64,000 nucleotides of DNA from assembly GCF_000018365.1 (NCBI RefSeq), contig NC_011529.1:620001-684000 (forward strand), read 5' to 3'. The notes below the pieces were generated by a model. The model did no database searches. It had not been told where the DNA came from and saw nothing but the letters and a program-made list of their open reading frames with translations. The position numbers were made by a program, and so were the translations under genes. Below are positions 8,774-17,769 of the stretch, one piece after another. Numbering within the stretch: position 1 is the stretch's first letter; every line of letters begins with the position of its first letter. The DNA is from Thermococcus onnurineus NA1 (lineage in GTDB: Archaea; Methanobacteriota_B; Thermococci; Thermococcales; Thermococcaceae).

Positions 8774-9355
8774 TTAAGCCCCCTTCTTTTCTCTGAGCTC
8801 TCTAACGAGTTCCTCCAGGGACTTCTTGGCTTCAACTTTGGAGTAAAAGTCGTATTCTTTCTTTAGAAACTCATAGTGATCTCTCTCATCGTTTGCGAGT
8901 TCGCTCATGATACGTTTGTGTTCTGGATCTTCCAGCCTCTCCATGAGCACTATGTAGATAGCTTCCGAAAGCTTCTCGGTATCCATACCTATACGCAGTA
9001 CAGTTAGATAATCCTCTACATTTTTAAGCCGGAAGTCTTTCTCCGCAAGAACCTCTGCCCAGCTATTCAAAGGCATATCTAATGGTTCTTCTCCGGGGAA
9101 CAGACCCTCAAATATCGTCCGGACTCTCTTGTCGTGACTTTCCTCAATCTCAACGAACTCCTTGAATTTCTTTTTTGCGTACTCCTCAGGCATGTTTTGG
9201 TGCAGGAACGTATAAAGTCCCGTAGCGTCTCTTTCTCCTTTGATGATGTATGAAAGGATTTCTTTCAATGAGCGCTTGGATATTTCACGAAGAGTTTTCA
9301 TGACGTTTTCGTTTATGCTGGCCTTTTCCATAAACATTTCCAGAGCCTTGCTCAT
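8774..9355 (-). CDS. Ferritin-like (rubrerythrin-related) diiron protein
   Basis: A 193-residue helical protein with the spacing of diiron ligands seen in rubrerythrin-type domains: a glutamate in IIKGERDATGLY, an ExxH in EIEESHDKR, another glutamate around SEAIYIVLMER and an ExxH in ANDERDHYEF. No rubredoxin domain follows, so it would be an erythrin-like four-helix bundle. Likely roles are peroxide detoxification or iron handling in an anaerobe; the substrate is not shown. The start at 9355 is chosen because it follows a GTGAT-like site and begins the family-like helix. The gene stands alone and converges on trm10. Confidence 0.8.
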   Translation of the reverse strand: MSKALEMFMEKASINENVMKTLREISKRSLKEILSYIIKGERDATGLYTFLHQNMPEEYAKKKFKEFVEIEESHDKRVRTIFEGLFPGEEPLDMPLNSWAEVLAEKDFRLKNVEDYLTVLRIGMDTEKLSEAIYIVLMERLEDPEHKRIMSELANDERDHYEFLKKEYDFYSKVEAKKSLEELVRELREKKGA

Positions 9356-9511
9356 ATCACATCCCTGAAGGCAATTAGTGGGCACTTGTTAAAAAACTTT
9401 TTTCGAGGATACCGTGACCTGTAATATTTCCTACAACCTTGTATAATCAGTAGCACTGGCATGTTGACGCTAAGGACGAGCTTAAACGATAAAGTAACAA
9501 AATGGAAAGAT

Positions 9512-12166
9512 TCAGAAGAACAGAATCACAGCGTCTCCAACGACGGCCGTTTCAACCTCTTCGCCATCGCTGAACACTGCCTTTCTCAGAACGATGTCGT
9601 CCTTGCTCAGTTCGACATCTTGTCCTTCAATCTCGAACTCGACCTTGCCGCTCTCCTTGAGGGCCTTGGCAACTTCCTCGGCGTTCTCCTTGAGGTAGGC
9701 GGTTATCTTTGGCACGAGCTTGCCGTAGCGCGGCCCTACTGTTCTGAAGTTGGGCTTTATCTCGATGATGCGCTCCTCGAGCTCTGGCTCGCCCTTGATT
9801 ATCTCAAGCCTCTCAACGTTCATAGTTCCGGCGATGTCCTTTTCGATGGCCTTCAGCATCTCGTAGGAGTCGGTAGCGTAGACCGCCACGTGCTTGAGCT
9901 TGGCGTTGAGTGCTAAGCCGTGGCTGTTCTTGTAGCGCCTCATGACACCTACTATCTCCCTGGCCAGCTCGCCGAGCTTCTCGGCGTTCTCGTCAATCCT
10001 GCCTTCGTCGTACTTCGGCCATTCGAGGAGGTGGACACTCTTCGCTCCGATGCGTTCTTTGAAGAGGTTCTGGTAGAGCTCCTCGGTTACGTGCGGCACG
10101 AACGGAGCGAGCAGGAGCATGACGTTGTAAAGCAGTTCGTAGAGGGCTACCTTTGCCTTCAGCTTGCTCTCCTCGTCGTCGCCGTAGAGGCGGTACTTGA
10201 TCATCTCGATGTAGTCGTCAGCGACCTCGTGCCAGACGAATGTTATCAGCTCCCTCGTGAGCAGGTTGAAGCGGTACTTCTCCATTTCCTCCGTGGCGAA
10301 CTTGATGAGCCTGTGAAGTCTCGAGAGTATCCAGCGGTCAATCGGCTCCAGCTCGATTCCTTTTGCTGCCTCCGGATCAAAGCCTTCAAGGTGTCTCTCG
10401 GCGAAGCGGTAGATGTTCCAGACCTTCTGGAGGAAGCGGTAGTTGTAGTCAACAGTTTCCCACTTGAACGGGTGGTCTTCTCCGGGCGGCGCTAAGGCAG
10501 TCCAGAGTCTCAGGGCATCGGCGCCGTACTTCGGGATCACCTCATCCGGTGCAACGACGTTGCCGTAGCTCTTACTCATCTTCCTCCCGTCTGGACCAGC
10601 CACCATTCCGTTGATGAGGATGTCGTCCCAGGGCTTTTCCCCGGTGAGCACGTAGGTCCTGAATATTGTGTAGAATGCCCACGTCCTGATGATGTCGGTC
10701 CCCTGCGGCCTCAGAGCCGTTGGGAAGTTGTGCTTGAACCACTTCTCGTCCTTGCCCCACTTGGTGATGATGAGCGGCGTAATGCTCGAATCCACCCAGC
10801 AGTCGAGGACGTCAGTTACAGGCTCGAGCTCGGCACCGCAGACCGGGCACTTCTCAACGGGCGGCTTGTCAAAGCGCGGGTCAACGGGCAGGTCTTCCTC
10901 TCTGGCAGGAACTACGTGGCCGTTCTTACAGACCCAGAACGGGATTGGGGTTCCAAAGACGCGCTGCCTGCTTATAACCCAATCCCAGTCCATTGACTCG
11001 GCCCAGTCCTTGAGGCGGAGGAACATGTCGCTCGGATACCAGTTGATTTTCTCTGCCACTTTCACAATCTCGTCCGTGAAGTCCTTCACCTTTATGAACC
11101 ACTGCTTCTTCGGCAGGAGCTCGATTGGGGCCATACAGGAGCTCCTCTCGGTGTGCCTCAGGACGCGGTGGGTTATCTTCTCCTTCTTGTAGAGAAGGCC
11201 CATCTTTTCGAGATCCTCAGCGATGGCCTTCCTTGCCTCCTCGGTCTTCATACCAGCGTACTTGCCGGCCCTTTCGTTCATGGTGCCGTCCTCGTTGATG
11301 GCTATGATAACCGGCAGGTTGTAGCGCTTCTGCCACACGACGTCCTGCTCATCGCCGTAGGTACAGTTGTAAACGGCACCGGTTCCAAAGGTCGGATCGA
11401 CGTCCTCGTCGGCTATAACCGGCACTTCCCTCTCGAATATGGGGAGCTTCACCTTCTTGCCAACGACATCCTTATAGCGTTCGTCATCAGGATGCACGAA
11501 GACGGCAACACAGGCCGGCATGAGCTCCGGTCTGGTAGTGGCTATCGGGACGTAACCGGAGCCATCAGCAAGCGGGAGCTTGATGTAGTAGAGGAAGCCA
11601 TCTTCCTCAACATAACCTACCTCGGCCTTGGCAAGGCTCGTCCTACATCTCGGACACCAGTAAACCGGGTGCTCGTCGCGGTAGAGCATGCCCTTTTTGT
11701 AGAACTCGAGGAGGGACTTCTGGACCGTTGCCTTGTACCAGTCGTCCATTGTGTGGTACTCCAGATCCCAGTCGGCGGAATAGCCTATCCTTATGAACTG
11801 GTTGCGCATGGCCTCGATGGCCTGCCAGGTCCACTCAACACATTTCTGAAGGAACTTCTCTGGCTGATCCTTGCTGATTCCGAACTCCTTCTCTACCTTC
11901 AGCTCGGTCGGAAGGCCGTGGTTGTCGAAGCCCTGTGGGAAGAGCACGTTGTAGCCGGTCATGCGCTTATAACGGGCCACAATGTCAATCCAGGTGTGGC
12001 TGAGCACATGACCAAGGTGGAGTGTTCCGCTTGTGAACGGGGGTGGAGTGTCGATCGCGTAGCTCGGTCTCTTCTCGTCGAGTTCGTATTTGTAGATTTT
12101 TTCATCCAGCCAGAACTTCTGCCACTTGGGTTCGATTTCCTGCGGGTTGTAAGTCTTCGGGAGCAT
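9512..12166 (-). CDS. valS: Valyl-tRNA synthetase
   Basis: A class Ia synthetase of 884 residues that charges tRNA-Val with valine. The HIGH signature is HLGH at residues 50-53 and the KMSKS signature reads GRKMSKSYGN. A zinc-binding CPRC pair and a CPVC pair are present, as is the editing-domain stretch ATTRPELMPACVAVFVHP. Family matches run to the C-terminal end, and the length suits archaeal ValRS. A TATA element at 12218-12229 predicts a leader of about 30 bases. No attenuator was seen. Confidence 0.97.
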   Translation of the reverse strand: MLPKTYNPQEIEPKWQKFWLDEKIYKYELDEKRPSYAIDTPPPFTSGTLHLGHVLSHTWIDIVARYKRMTGYNVLFPQGFDNHGLPTELKVEKEFGISKDQPEKFLQKCVEWTWQAIEAMRNQFIRIGYSADWDLEYHTMDDWYKATVQKSLLEFYKKGMLYRDEHPVYWCPRCRTSLAKAEVGYVEEDGFLYYIKLPLADGSGYVPIATTRPELMPACVAVFVHPDDERYKDVVGKKVKLPIFEREVPVIADEDVDPTFGTGAVYNCTYGDEQDVVWQKRYNLPVIIAINEDGTMNERAGKYAGMKTEEARKAIAEDLEKMGLLYKKEKITHRVLRHTERSSCMAPIELLPKKQWFIKVKDFTDEIVKVAEKINWYPSDMFLRLKDWAESMDWDWVISRQRVFGTPIPFWVCKNGHVVPAREEDLPVDPRFDKPPVEKCPVCGAELEPVTDVLDCWVDSSITPLIITKWGKDEKWFKHNFPTALRPQGTDIIRTWAFYTIFRTYVLTGEKPWDDILINGMVAGPDGRKMSKSYGNVVAPDEVIPKYGADALRLWTALAPPGEDHPFKWETVDYNYRFLQKVWNIYRFAERHLEGFDPEAAKGIELEPIDRWILSRLHRLIKFATEEMEKYRFNLLTRELITFVWHEVADDYIEMIKYRLYGDDEESKLKAKVALYELLYNVMLLLAPFVPHVTEELYQNLFKERIGAKSVHLLEWPKYDEGRIDENAEKLGELAREIVGVMRRYKNSHGLALNAKLKHVAVYATDSYEMLKAIEKDIAGTMNVERLEIIKGEPELEERIIEIKPNFRTVGPRYGKLVPKITAYLKENAEEVAKALKESGKVEFEIEGQDVELSKDDIVLRKAVFSDGEEVETAVVGDAVILFF

Positions 12167-12217
12167 CTTACCACCTACCTGAGGCTTTTTCAGTGATGAT
12201 TTCCCTATCAGAAGGGA

Positions 12218-12229
12218 CGTTTAAAAAGG
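12218..12229. promoter_or_regulatory. TATA element usable on both strands
   Basis: CGTTTAAAAAGG is correctly spaced for valS on the minus strand (initiation near 12198). On the plus strand it would start transcription near 12245, at the edge of the candidate structured RNA. Confidence 0.5.
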
Positions 12230-12238
12230 TTAATCCCT

Positions 12239-12336
12239 TCGGTGGTGCCCCTAGAGTTTGCACTAACCCAGAAACCAAGAAGCGTGCACGAGCTTTAGTT
12301 TTCCCGAATCTTCCGATGGACGATAGGCACCACCGA
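12239..12336. ncRNA. Candidate structured RNA, three-way junction, strand unknown
   Basis: The gap between valS and the methyltransferase gene holds strong nested complementarity. P1 is a perfect 11-bp pairing of TCGGTGGTGCC (12239-12249) with GGCACCACCGA (12326-12336). Inside it P2 pairs 12251-12263 with 12284-12298 (13 bp with a two-base bulge), and P3 is a short hairpin at 12309-12323. Both flanks carry nearly symmetrical TATA elements (12218-12229 and 12356-12365), each spaced so that transcription could begin near an end of P1. It does not fit the H/ACA or C/D layout I know. Whether it is transcribed is inference. Confidence 0.35.
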
Positions 12337-12355
12337 TGCCCCTAATGGTGCATAG

Positions 12356-12365
12356 CCTTAAAAGG
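12356..12365. promoter_or_regulatory. Palindromic TATA element
   Basis: CCTTAAAAGG is self-complementary. It suits the methyltransferase gene on the plus strand (start near 12386). On the minus strand it would start an RNA near 12335, exactly at the edge of the candidate structured RNA. Confidence 0.5.
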
Positions 12366-12409
12366 TTTTCGTGACAACATTTGAAGGAAAGCTCAGATGA
12401 GGTGATTCC

Positions 12410-13228
12410 GTGGGTGAGCTCTACAGGAGCCTCGCGCGCTACTATGACGTTATCTATCGAGCGCGGCTGGAGAGGATCTCCCAGGAAATTGGCTTCGTCG
12501 AAAGAATCTTCAGGAACGACGCGAGGCGGGAAGTTAGGCGCGTTCTCGACATAGCTTGCGGAACCGGTGCGCCAACCCTTGAGCTTGTCCGGCGGGGCTA
12601 TGAGGTTGTGGGTCTCGATATCAACGAGGAGATGCTGACTGTGGCCAGAGGGAAGGCCCAGAGAGAGGAGTTGAGCGTGGAATTCATGTTGGGAGATGCC
12701 GCGGCACTCGACTTCCAAGAGGAGTTCGACGCGGTGACGATGCTATTCTCGAGCATCCTCTACTTCGATGAGGACAGAATTAACGAATTATTTAATTCTG
12801 TAATTAAAGCTCTACGGACTGAAGGAGTCTTCGTCGCAGACTGGTCGAATTTGCTCTTCTACCGTGATGAGGGTCCCGATGTGAGAGAAGAGCGTGAAGG
12901 AAACGAGATCGTCGTGACAACGACATGGAGGGAGTTCGAGAACGCCAGCCAGAGGCTTCACCTTAAGCATCTTGTTCAGATAATCCATCCGGATGGTGAA
13001 GTCAAAGCCTTTTTCACTCACGAGAACCTGAACGTTTACACCGCCAGGGAAATGCGCCTGCTTGCTGAGAAGCACTTCGACGAGGTTAGAATTTATGGCG
13101 ACTTTCAGAGAGCTTCCGGCGAATGCGTGGAGACTCTGGCTCGTTGGAATCAAAGGCCAAGCTCCCTGAATGCCTCAATAAGCCTCTCATTCTCCTCCCT
13201 CTTCCTCACGCTGAAGCGGACGTACTGA
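12410..13228 (+). CDS. Class I SAM-dependent methyltransferase with frameshifted C-terminus
   Basis: The Rossmann motif I VLDIACGTG is at residues 45-53, followed by VVGLDINEEML and GDAAALDF, so it is a small-molecule-type SAM methyltransferase; the substrate is unknown. The GTG start at 12410 follows GGTGAT. From about 13115 the reading frame looks wrong. Frame +1 gives the family-like ending [16 protein letters not shown] with a stop at 13167-13169, while the open frame continues with 24 or more unlikely residues into the convergent cobD-like gene. The break falls at an AGAGAG run, so loss of one AG unit, real or a sequencing error, explains it. Confidence 0.8.
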   Translation: MGELYRSLARYYDVIYRARLERISQEIGFVERIFRNDARREVRRVLDIACGTGAPTLELVRRGYEVVGLDINEEMLTVARGKAQREELSVEFMLGDAAALDFQEEFDAVTMLFSSILYFDEDRINELFNSVIKALRTEGVFVADWSNLLFYRDEGPDVREEREGNEIVVTTTWREFENASQRLHLKHLVQIIHPDGEVKAFFTHENLNVYTAREMRLLAEKHFDEVRIYGDFQRASGECVETLARWNQRPSSLNASISLSFSSLFLTLKRTY

Positions 13229-14112
13229 GGCAAACCAAAGCTCGTGCAGTCGCGGACGGCTATTCCTTTACGTTTGAGCGCTTCAACGACCGCCTTTGCA
13301 TCCCCAACACGCTTGATGAAGAAGTTGGCATCGCTTTTGATGTCCAGGGCCTTTTCCATCCGCTCCTTCTCGCGCCAGATTAGAGGCATCGTTTTCTTGA
13401 GATGCTCGAAGCCGTCCTCGATGAGGAACTCCAAAAAGGCGTAGCCGAGCGAGCCTATACTCCAGGGCATGCGGACGCTTTTAAAGGCCTCCTCAAAGCC
13501 GATGACGTAGCCCACCCTTATCCCGGGCAGCCCGTAGCTCTTGGTGAAGGTCCTGAGCTTCACGAGGTTTTCCCCTTCTGGACTTTTCGCTCCTTTGACG
13601 AAGTCTATGAATGCCTCATCAAGTATAAGGAGCGCGCCTTTGTCTTCGACGGCATCGAGAAGAGGCCTGAGCCCCTTTGGCGAGTAGAACTTGCCGTCGG
13701 GGTTGTTGGGGTTGCAGAAGAAAACGATACTCTCGTTCTCTACGAGTTCGGCGAGCTTCTCTGGATCGTTTGGGCCTGGTATGACCTCGGCCCCGAAGAT
13801 TTTCGTCACCCTCTCGTATTCCCCGTAGGTGTGGCGCGGGATGATGACCTTCCTTCCCTTTAGCGCGAGGATTCCGATGAGGTAAAGGGCCTCGGTTATG
13901 CCTGCCGTAACCGTGACGGGTTTTCCGACGAGTTTGGAAAGCTCCTCCTCAAGCCCCCTGTAGTATGGGTACCTATTGCTGATAGATTTCGCCCTTTCAA
14001 ACATCTCACCGGTCCACTCTGGCAGATACGGATTGAGCGAGGCAGAGAAGTCGAGCAAACCCTCTTCCCTCGCCCCTCCGTGATAGGTTGAGAATCTCAC
14101 GGGTTCAAGCAT
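13150..14112 (-). CDS. cobD: Threonine-phosphate decarboxylase-like PLP enzyme (cobamide side-arm)
   Basis: A 320-residue class I/II aminotransferase-fold protein of the HisC/CobD group. CobD decarboxylates L-threonine phosphate to aminopropanol phosphate, the linker of the cobamide lower ligand. The PLP lysine lies in [15 protein letters not shown], with [10 protein letters not shown] and [10 protein letters not shown] upstream. HisC has the same fold, but adjacency to cbiB favours CobD. The start at 14112 follows GGGGGTG and lies inside the end of cbiB (16-bp overlap), so translation is likely coupled. A longer N-terminus starting at 14175 is possible but lacks a ribosome site. Confidence 0.85.
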   Translation of the reverse strand: MLEPVRFSTYHGGAREEGLLDFSASLNPYLPEWTGEMFERAKSISNRYPYYRGLEEELSKLVGKPVTVTAGITEALYLIGILALKGRKVIIPRHTYGEYERVTKIFGAEVIPGPNDPEKLAELVENESIVFFCNPNNPDGKFYSPKGLRPLLDAVEDKGALLILDEAFIDFVKGAKSPEGENLVKLRTFTKSYGLPGIRVGYVIGFEEAFKSVRMPWSIGSLGYAFLEFLIEDGFEHLKKTMPLIWREKERMEKALDIKSDANFFIKRVGDAKAVVEALKRKGIAVRDCTSFGLPQYVRFSVRKREENERLIEAFRELGL

Positions 14113-14981
14113 GGACACACCCCCGTTAAGAGCAGTAGCAACACGACAGCTATCCACTCTCCCACGACAATCCAATAAATCCTCAGCGCCCGCCTTATAT
14201 CTTCGAGCGTCGGCTCCCTGCCTTCAAAGTGATAGACCCCTTCTTTCTTAAGCCATACTCCGAGGACGGCGCTCATAGCTGCTATGGGCTTGTCGGCATT
14301 TATCTTAAACTTCGCCTTCCCCCAGTATTCGAGAACCTTTCTCGGACTGAGGGGCAGGAAGAGCAGAACGGTAATGCGGGCTGGGATGAAGTTGAGCAAA
14401 TCGTCAAGACGCGCTGCAAACTTGCCAAAATACTCGTGCCTTTCATCGCGGTAGCCTATCATGGCGTCCAGAGTATTCACAGCACGGTAAACAAGAGCTC
14501 CTGACAGGCCGAAGAGGAGATAGTAGAAGAGCGGAGCAACGATGCTGTCTGTGATGTTCTCTGCGAGGCTCTCTATGGCCGCTGAATTGAGATGAGCCCT
14601 ATCGAGCTTTGAGACGTCCCTGCTGACTATCCAGCCCACGTACTTCCTCTGCTCTTCTATGTTGTCCCTCACCGTGTTCTCCACGTGCTGGGCGAGGCTT
14701 TTAATCGCGAAGGAGCTTTTTAGAAGGTAAACGCCCAGGGCGAAACCCAGCCACTCTGGCAGAAGCTCCGGAAGCTTGGAGAGGGCAAAGGCGAAGGTGA
14801 TGACAAAGAGAGAAGCAGAGGTTCCGGCGAGAAAGTCCAAAATCGAGCTTCTTCTTCTGTATATCCCATCAAAGAGACCGATTAGCCTGCCGAACCAGAC
14901 GGTGGGATGGACTAATGCTGGCGGTTCGCCGAGGAGGAAATCCCAGAGGAGCGCAACCACAAAAGTTACTAAAGCTTCCAT
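14097..14981 (-). CDS. cbiB: Adenosylcobinamide-phosphate synthase CbiB
   Basis: An integral membrane enzyme of 294 residues that condenses adenosylcobyric acid with aminopropanol (phosphate). Family signatures are [21 protein letters not shown] at the N-terminus, then [32 protein letters not shown] and [20 protein letters not shown]. Several hydrophobic helices flank these loops. The gene overlaps the upstream UDG-like gene by 13 bp and the downstream cobD-like gene by 16 bp, forming a compact three-gene unit. The last residues ([10 protein letters not shown]) are unusual but end naturally at a stop. Confidence 0.95.
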   Translation of the reverse strand: MEALVTFVVALLWDFLLGEPPALVHPTVWFGRLIGLFDGIYRRRSSILDFLAGTSASLFVITFAFALSKLPELLPEWLGFALGVYLLKSSFAIKSLAQHVENTVRDNIEEQRKYVGWIVSRDVSKLDRAHLNSAAIESLAENITDSIVAPLFYYLLFGLSGALVYRAVNTLDAMIGYRDERHEYFGKFAARLDDLLNFIPARITVLLFLPLSPRKVLEYWGKAKFKINADKPIAAMSAVLGVWLKKEGVYHFEGREPTLEDIRRALRIYWIVVGEWIAVVLLLLLTGVCPCLNP

Positions 14982-15715
14982 TCTCCGAGGGCCTCCTTTA
15001 CCTGGGTGTATTCACTGAGCATCTCCTCGTTAGGTTCCCTCAAGCCCCTGCGCACGTACCAAGCGGGGTGTCTTAAATAAGTTGCATCAAAGCCAAGCCT
15101 TTTTAGGGCCTTCTCCGCCGTCCTGCCGATGGCAAAAATAGCTTTTGGCTTCAGGATCTCAAGCTCCCGTTGGAGGAGACTGAGCTCCCGTTCGTCGAAG
15201 CCCTTAAGCTTATTCCCTGGCGGGTTGCACTTCACGACGTTGGTGATGTAGACAAAGTCTGGGTTAATCCCTAGAGAAAAGAGGGTCTTCCTGAGCAGCA
15301 TTCCCGAGGTGTCGCGATAGAAGCATATTCCAGTTAATCCACACCCCTTCCTCCCAGGCGCTTCGCCTACAAGGACAATGCCCGAACCGACCCAGCCATT
15401 GGCGAAGGGCAGACCATCGAAACTCCTGACCTCGAGCTGATAGCTGTAATACTCCTCGTGGCAGAACTTCAGCGGTTCGCGGAGAAACTCCCGGTAAAGG
15501 GCCTCAAGCTCTCCTGAGACTTTCTCATCCTTCATATCGACGACAAGGAAGCGTTGCTCCGGATTGTAAATCGTCCTCGCGTAGAGGCCGTAAACCTTCT
15601 CCTCGAGGTTGAGAAAGTCTCGCCAGTCCCTGAGGAAGAGGGGCTTAGTCTTAAGGTTTCTTGGATTTACATAGACCTTTCCAATCTGCTCCAGCTCGTC
15701 AAGCTTCAGCAGCAT
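14969..15715 (-). CDS. Uracil-DNA glycosylase superfamily protein
   Basis: A 248-residue protein with the UDG-superfamily motif A as GEAPGRKG, followed by [16 protein letters not shown], which resembles the TGxxFxxDxSG stretch of family 5 (UDGb) enzymes. CNPPGNK and a C-terminal RHPAWY (the usual HPS motif) complete the fold. The opening GEAPG is family 4-like, so subgroup assignment is open. The additional cysteines could hold an Fe-S cluster. It probably excises uracil or other deaminated bases. A TATA element (15735-15747) predicts a leaderless mRNA starting at ATG 15715. It heads the cbiB-cobD operon for no obvious functional reason. Confidence 0.78.
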   Translation of the reverse strand: MLLKLDELEQIGKVYVNPRNLKTKPLFLRDWRDFLNLEEKVYGLYARTIYNPEQRFLVVDMKDEKVSGELEALYREFLREPLKFCHEEYYSYQLEVRSFDGLPFANGWVGSGIVLVGEAPGRKGCGLTGICFYRDTSGMLLRKTLFSLGINPDFVYITNVVKCNPPGNKLKGFDERELSLLQRELEILKPKAIFAIGRTAEKALKRLGFDATYLRHPAWYVRRGLREPNEEMLSEYTQVKEALGEWKL

Positions 15716-15734
15716 AAAGGATAAAACATCCAAG

Positions 15735-15747
15735 GCGTTTATAATTC
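15735..15747 (-). promoter_or_regulatory. TATA box of the UDG-cbiB-cobD operon
   Basis: Read on the minus strand this is GAATTATAAACGC, centred about 26 bp before ATG 15715. This fits leaderless initiation. Confidence 0.6.
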
Positions 15748-15757
15748 TGGTGGTGAC

Positions 15758-16006
15758 ATGGGGACGAGAAAGTGTCCCTTCTGCGGAGGGACTATGGTGC
15801 CGAGCAAAACTGACTTCCTTGGGCACGCCCAGTACTTCTGGGTCCCGCCCTGGAAGAGCAGACTGACAGGCTTCCTGAAGCCGGGAGTAAAGGGCAGGCC
15901 CTGGCTCTGCATCGACTGCGGCGCGGTTGTGGCGTACGTTGATGAAAAGAAGCTTTCAATCCTCCGCGAGGAGTACGAGCAGACAAGGCTGGAGGGTTCA
16001 ACTTGA
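15758..16006 (+). CDS. Small zinc-ribbon protein
   Basis: An 82-residue protein with one zinc ribbon formed by CPFC near the N-terminus (RKCPFCGGTMVPSK) and CIDC at about residues 51-54 (PWLCIDCGAVVAYV). The C-terminus is a charged helix. It has no other recognisable domain; such proteins usually bind nucleic acid or a partner protein. The start follows GGTGGTGAC. Its stop overlaps the TTG start of the next gene, so it belongs to the operon continuing with the ATP pyrophosphatase, cobZ and cobS. Function unknown. Confidence 0.75.
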   Translation: MGTRKCPFCGGTMVPSKTDFLGHAQYFWVPPWKSRLTGFLKPGVKGRPWLCIDCGAVVAYVDEKKLSILREEYEQTRLEGST

Positions 16007-16644
16007 AGGGCATTGCCTTCTTCTCCGGCGGCAAGGACGGGCTTTATGCAACTTATTTGGCCCAGAAAAGCGGCATAAGTGTCCCGTATTTCCTTGTCCT
16101 GAAGACCACCATCGGAGTCTCGCCACACTATGAGAACCTGAGCGAGCTGGAAAAGCTCGCTGGGGCTATGGGAAAGGGGCTTCTGATCTTTGATATGGCA
16201 AAAGGGAGCGAGGCTTTAGCTGAATTCATCGGCTCACTCGGCGTCGATTACCTCATCGCGGGAGATGTGCTTCTCGAAGACCACCTGGAGTGGATCGAAA
16301 GGCTGGCCGAAGGAGCGGGCGTTAAAGTCTTGGAGCCTCTATGGGGCAGGAACACGTTTAAGCTCGCGAGAGAGATACTAGAAGCGGGATTTGAATACGC
16401 GATAATCGCGGTCAACAAAGAGAAGCTATCCAAGGAATGGCTCGGCTACACCTTCCGCTCGGTTGAGGATTTGGAGCGCTTCCTCGATGCAAACCCCGGC
16501 ATCGACCCCCTCGGCGAGTTCGCTGAGTTCCACACAGCGGTCTTAAAGTGCCCGCTGTTTGAGGGAAGTTTTGAGCTGAAGCCGCTGAAGGTGGAGGAGA
16601 GCGAGACCTACTGGTGGATGAAGTTCAGGCTGGTGAGAAAATGA
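16003..16644 (+). CDS. N-type ATP pyrophosphatase, Dph6/MJ0570-like
   Basis: A 213-residue adenine-nucleotide alpha-hydrolase-fold protein. The PP-loop is FFSGGKDGLYATYLAQ near the N-terminus, and GDVLLEDHLEWIERLAE matches the conserved second motif of the diphthine-ammonia ligase family. Dph6 amidates diphthine on EF-2 in the last step of diphthamide synthesis; paralogues of unknown substrate are common in archaea. Its place between a zinc-ribbon gene and cobZ-cobS suggests an amidation or ATP-dependent step tied to cobamide work, but that is inference. The TTG start at 16003 follows GGAGG. The stop overlaps the ATG of cobZ. Confidence 0.75.
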   Translation: MKGIAFFSGGKDGLYATYLAQKSGISVPYFLVLKTTIGVSPHYENLSELEKLAGAMGKGLLIFDMAKGSEALAEFIGSLGVDYLIAGDVLLEDHLEWIERLAEGAGVKVLEPLWGRNTFKLAREILEAGFEYAIIAVNKEKLSKEWLGYTFRSVEDLERFLDANPGIDPLGEFAEFHTAVLKCPLFEGSFELKPLKVEESETYWWMKFRLVRK

Positions 16645-17051
16645 GAGCCGGAGAAACCCTCAGAAAACTTGAATCAAAAGGCATAACCCTTGAAAAGATG
16701 CTCGATACTGCGATGGAGCTCTACATCGGTGAAAATGCCAGAGACGTTAGAAAACTGCTGAAGGAGACGATGCTCCGTTATCTTGACGACATCAACGTTC
16801 AGTCTCTGCTCATGGCGGCGCTCCTCCTTGAGGAGAACTTCGAGGTTGAAGGTGACCCCGTGAACTTAGTAGCCGATGAGCTCATTGGAATAAGCATAGC
16901 AGAATACATCGGCGGTAAAATGGCCCTTTTCAACTTCTTCTACTATGACACGAGAAAGCCCGGAATACTGAAGGAGCTGCCACCCTTTCTGGACGACGCA
17001 GTAGGCGGCTTCATAGCGGGCTGCATGACGAAACTCCTTTCGGAGGACTGA
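16641..17051 (+). CDS. cobZ: Alpha-ribazole-5'-phosphate phosphatase CobZ (PgpA-like)
   Basis: A 136-residue PgpA-related protein, the archaeal CobZ type that removes the phosphate during nucleotide-loop assembly. The diagnostic core VNLVADELIGISIAEYIGG corresponds to the VxDExxG motif of PgpA-like phosphatases, followed by FYYDTRKPGILKELPPFLDD. The start at 16641 overlaps the previous stop (ATGA). An upstream ATG at 16614 lies inside the previous gene and lacks support. cobS follows 3 bp downstream, strengthening the assignment over a phosphatidylglycerophosphatase role. Confidence 0.88.
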   Translation: MRAGETLRKLESKGITLEKMLDTAMELYIGENARDVRKLLKETMLRYLDDINVQSLLMAALLLEENFEVEGDPVNLVADELIGISIAEYIGGKMALFNFFYYDTRKPGILKELPPFLDDAVGGFIAGCMTKLLSED

Positions 17052-17054
17052 GTC

Positions 17055-17756
17055 ATGAAAAACCTCCTCCCCTTCCTGACACGGGTGCCAATCAAGGGCG
17101 ACTTCGAGAAAGTTCGCGAGGAGCTCTGGGCCTTTCCACTTGTCGCTTTGGTGAGTTCGGCGCTCCCAACGCTTGTCCTCTACTTAAAACTTCCCCTTTC
17201 GAACGTCCTGGCGGTTTTGGCGCTCTACTTCACCATCGGCCTTCTCCACCTTGACGGTCTGGCGGACTTCGCCGACGGAGTTATGGTCAAAGGCAATCGC
17301 GAGAGGAAAATAAAGGCAATGAAAGACCTGAACACCGGAATAGCGGGTCTCTTCGCGGTGGTCATGGTTCTGTTCCTACAGGTCTATTCCCTCCAGCTCG
17401 TTCCTTTCTACGCCATCTTTCTAGCGGAGCTAAACTCAAAGCTCGCCATGCTCCTCGCGCTGGCAACCAGGAAACCGCTCGGCCAAGGGCTTGGGGCCTA
17501 CTTCATGGAGAGGATGAACAGCGGCCAGCTCCTCGGTGGGTTCATCTTCTACGCCATTCTCCTCGTCCCTGTAGTTGTCTACGAGCAAAATGCCCTGGTC
17601 TCGCTCCTTGGTCTGGCTTTCGGAGGTTACGCCATCAAAGTTGCCCTCGACAACTTTGGCGGAATAAACGGCGACTGCATAGGTGCAATAGCGGAGATAA
17701 CGAGGGCTGGGACGCTTTTGGTTGTGGCGTTTGCGGGAGCTTACTTGGGCGGCTGA
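17055..17756 (+). CDS. cobS: Adenosylcobinamide-GDP ribazoletransferase (cobalamin synthase) CobS
   Basis: A polytopic membrane enzyme of 233 residues that joins adenosylcobinamide-GDP to alpha-ribazole (phosphate). The family signature [19 protein letters not shown], with its metal-binding aspartates, is near residues 68-86. A conserved C-terminal [18 protein letters not shown] lies near 200-217. Roughly six hydrophobic segments are apparent. It is the last gene of the zinc-ribbon/ATPase/cobZ/cobS operon, with only 3 bp to cobZ. Its 3' end overlaps the restored end of the convergent GH114-like gene. Confidence 0.94.
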   Translation: MKNLLPFLTRVPIKGDFEKVREELWAFPLVALVSSALPTLVLYLKLPLSNVLAVLALYFTIGLLHLDGLADFADGVMVKGNRERKIKAMKDLNTGIAGLFAVVMVLFLQVYSLQLVPFYAIFLAELNSKLAMLLALATRKPLGQGLGAYFMERMNSGQLLGGFIFYAILLVPVVVYEQNALVSLLGLAFGGYAIKVALDNFGGINGDCIGAIAEITRAGTLLVVAFAGAYLGG

Positions 17757-17769
17757 ACACCCGGGATAA

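Noticed and set aside
11153-12196. A 347-codon plus-strand frame
   Set aside because: Antisense of the valS N-terminal part, which is confirmed by HLGH and other motifs.
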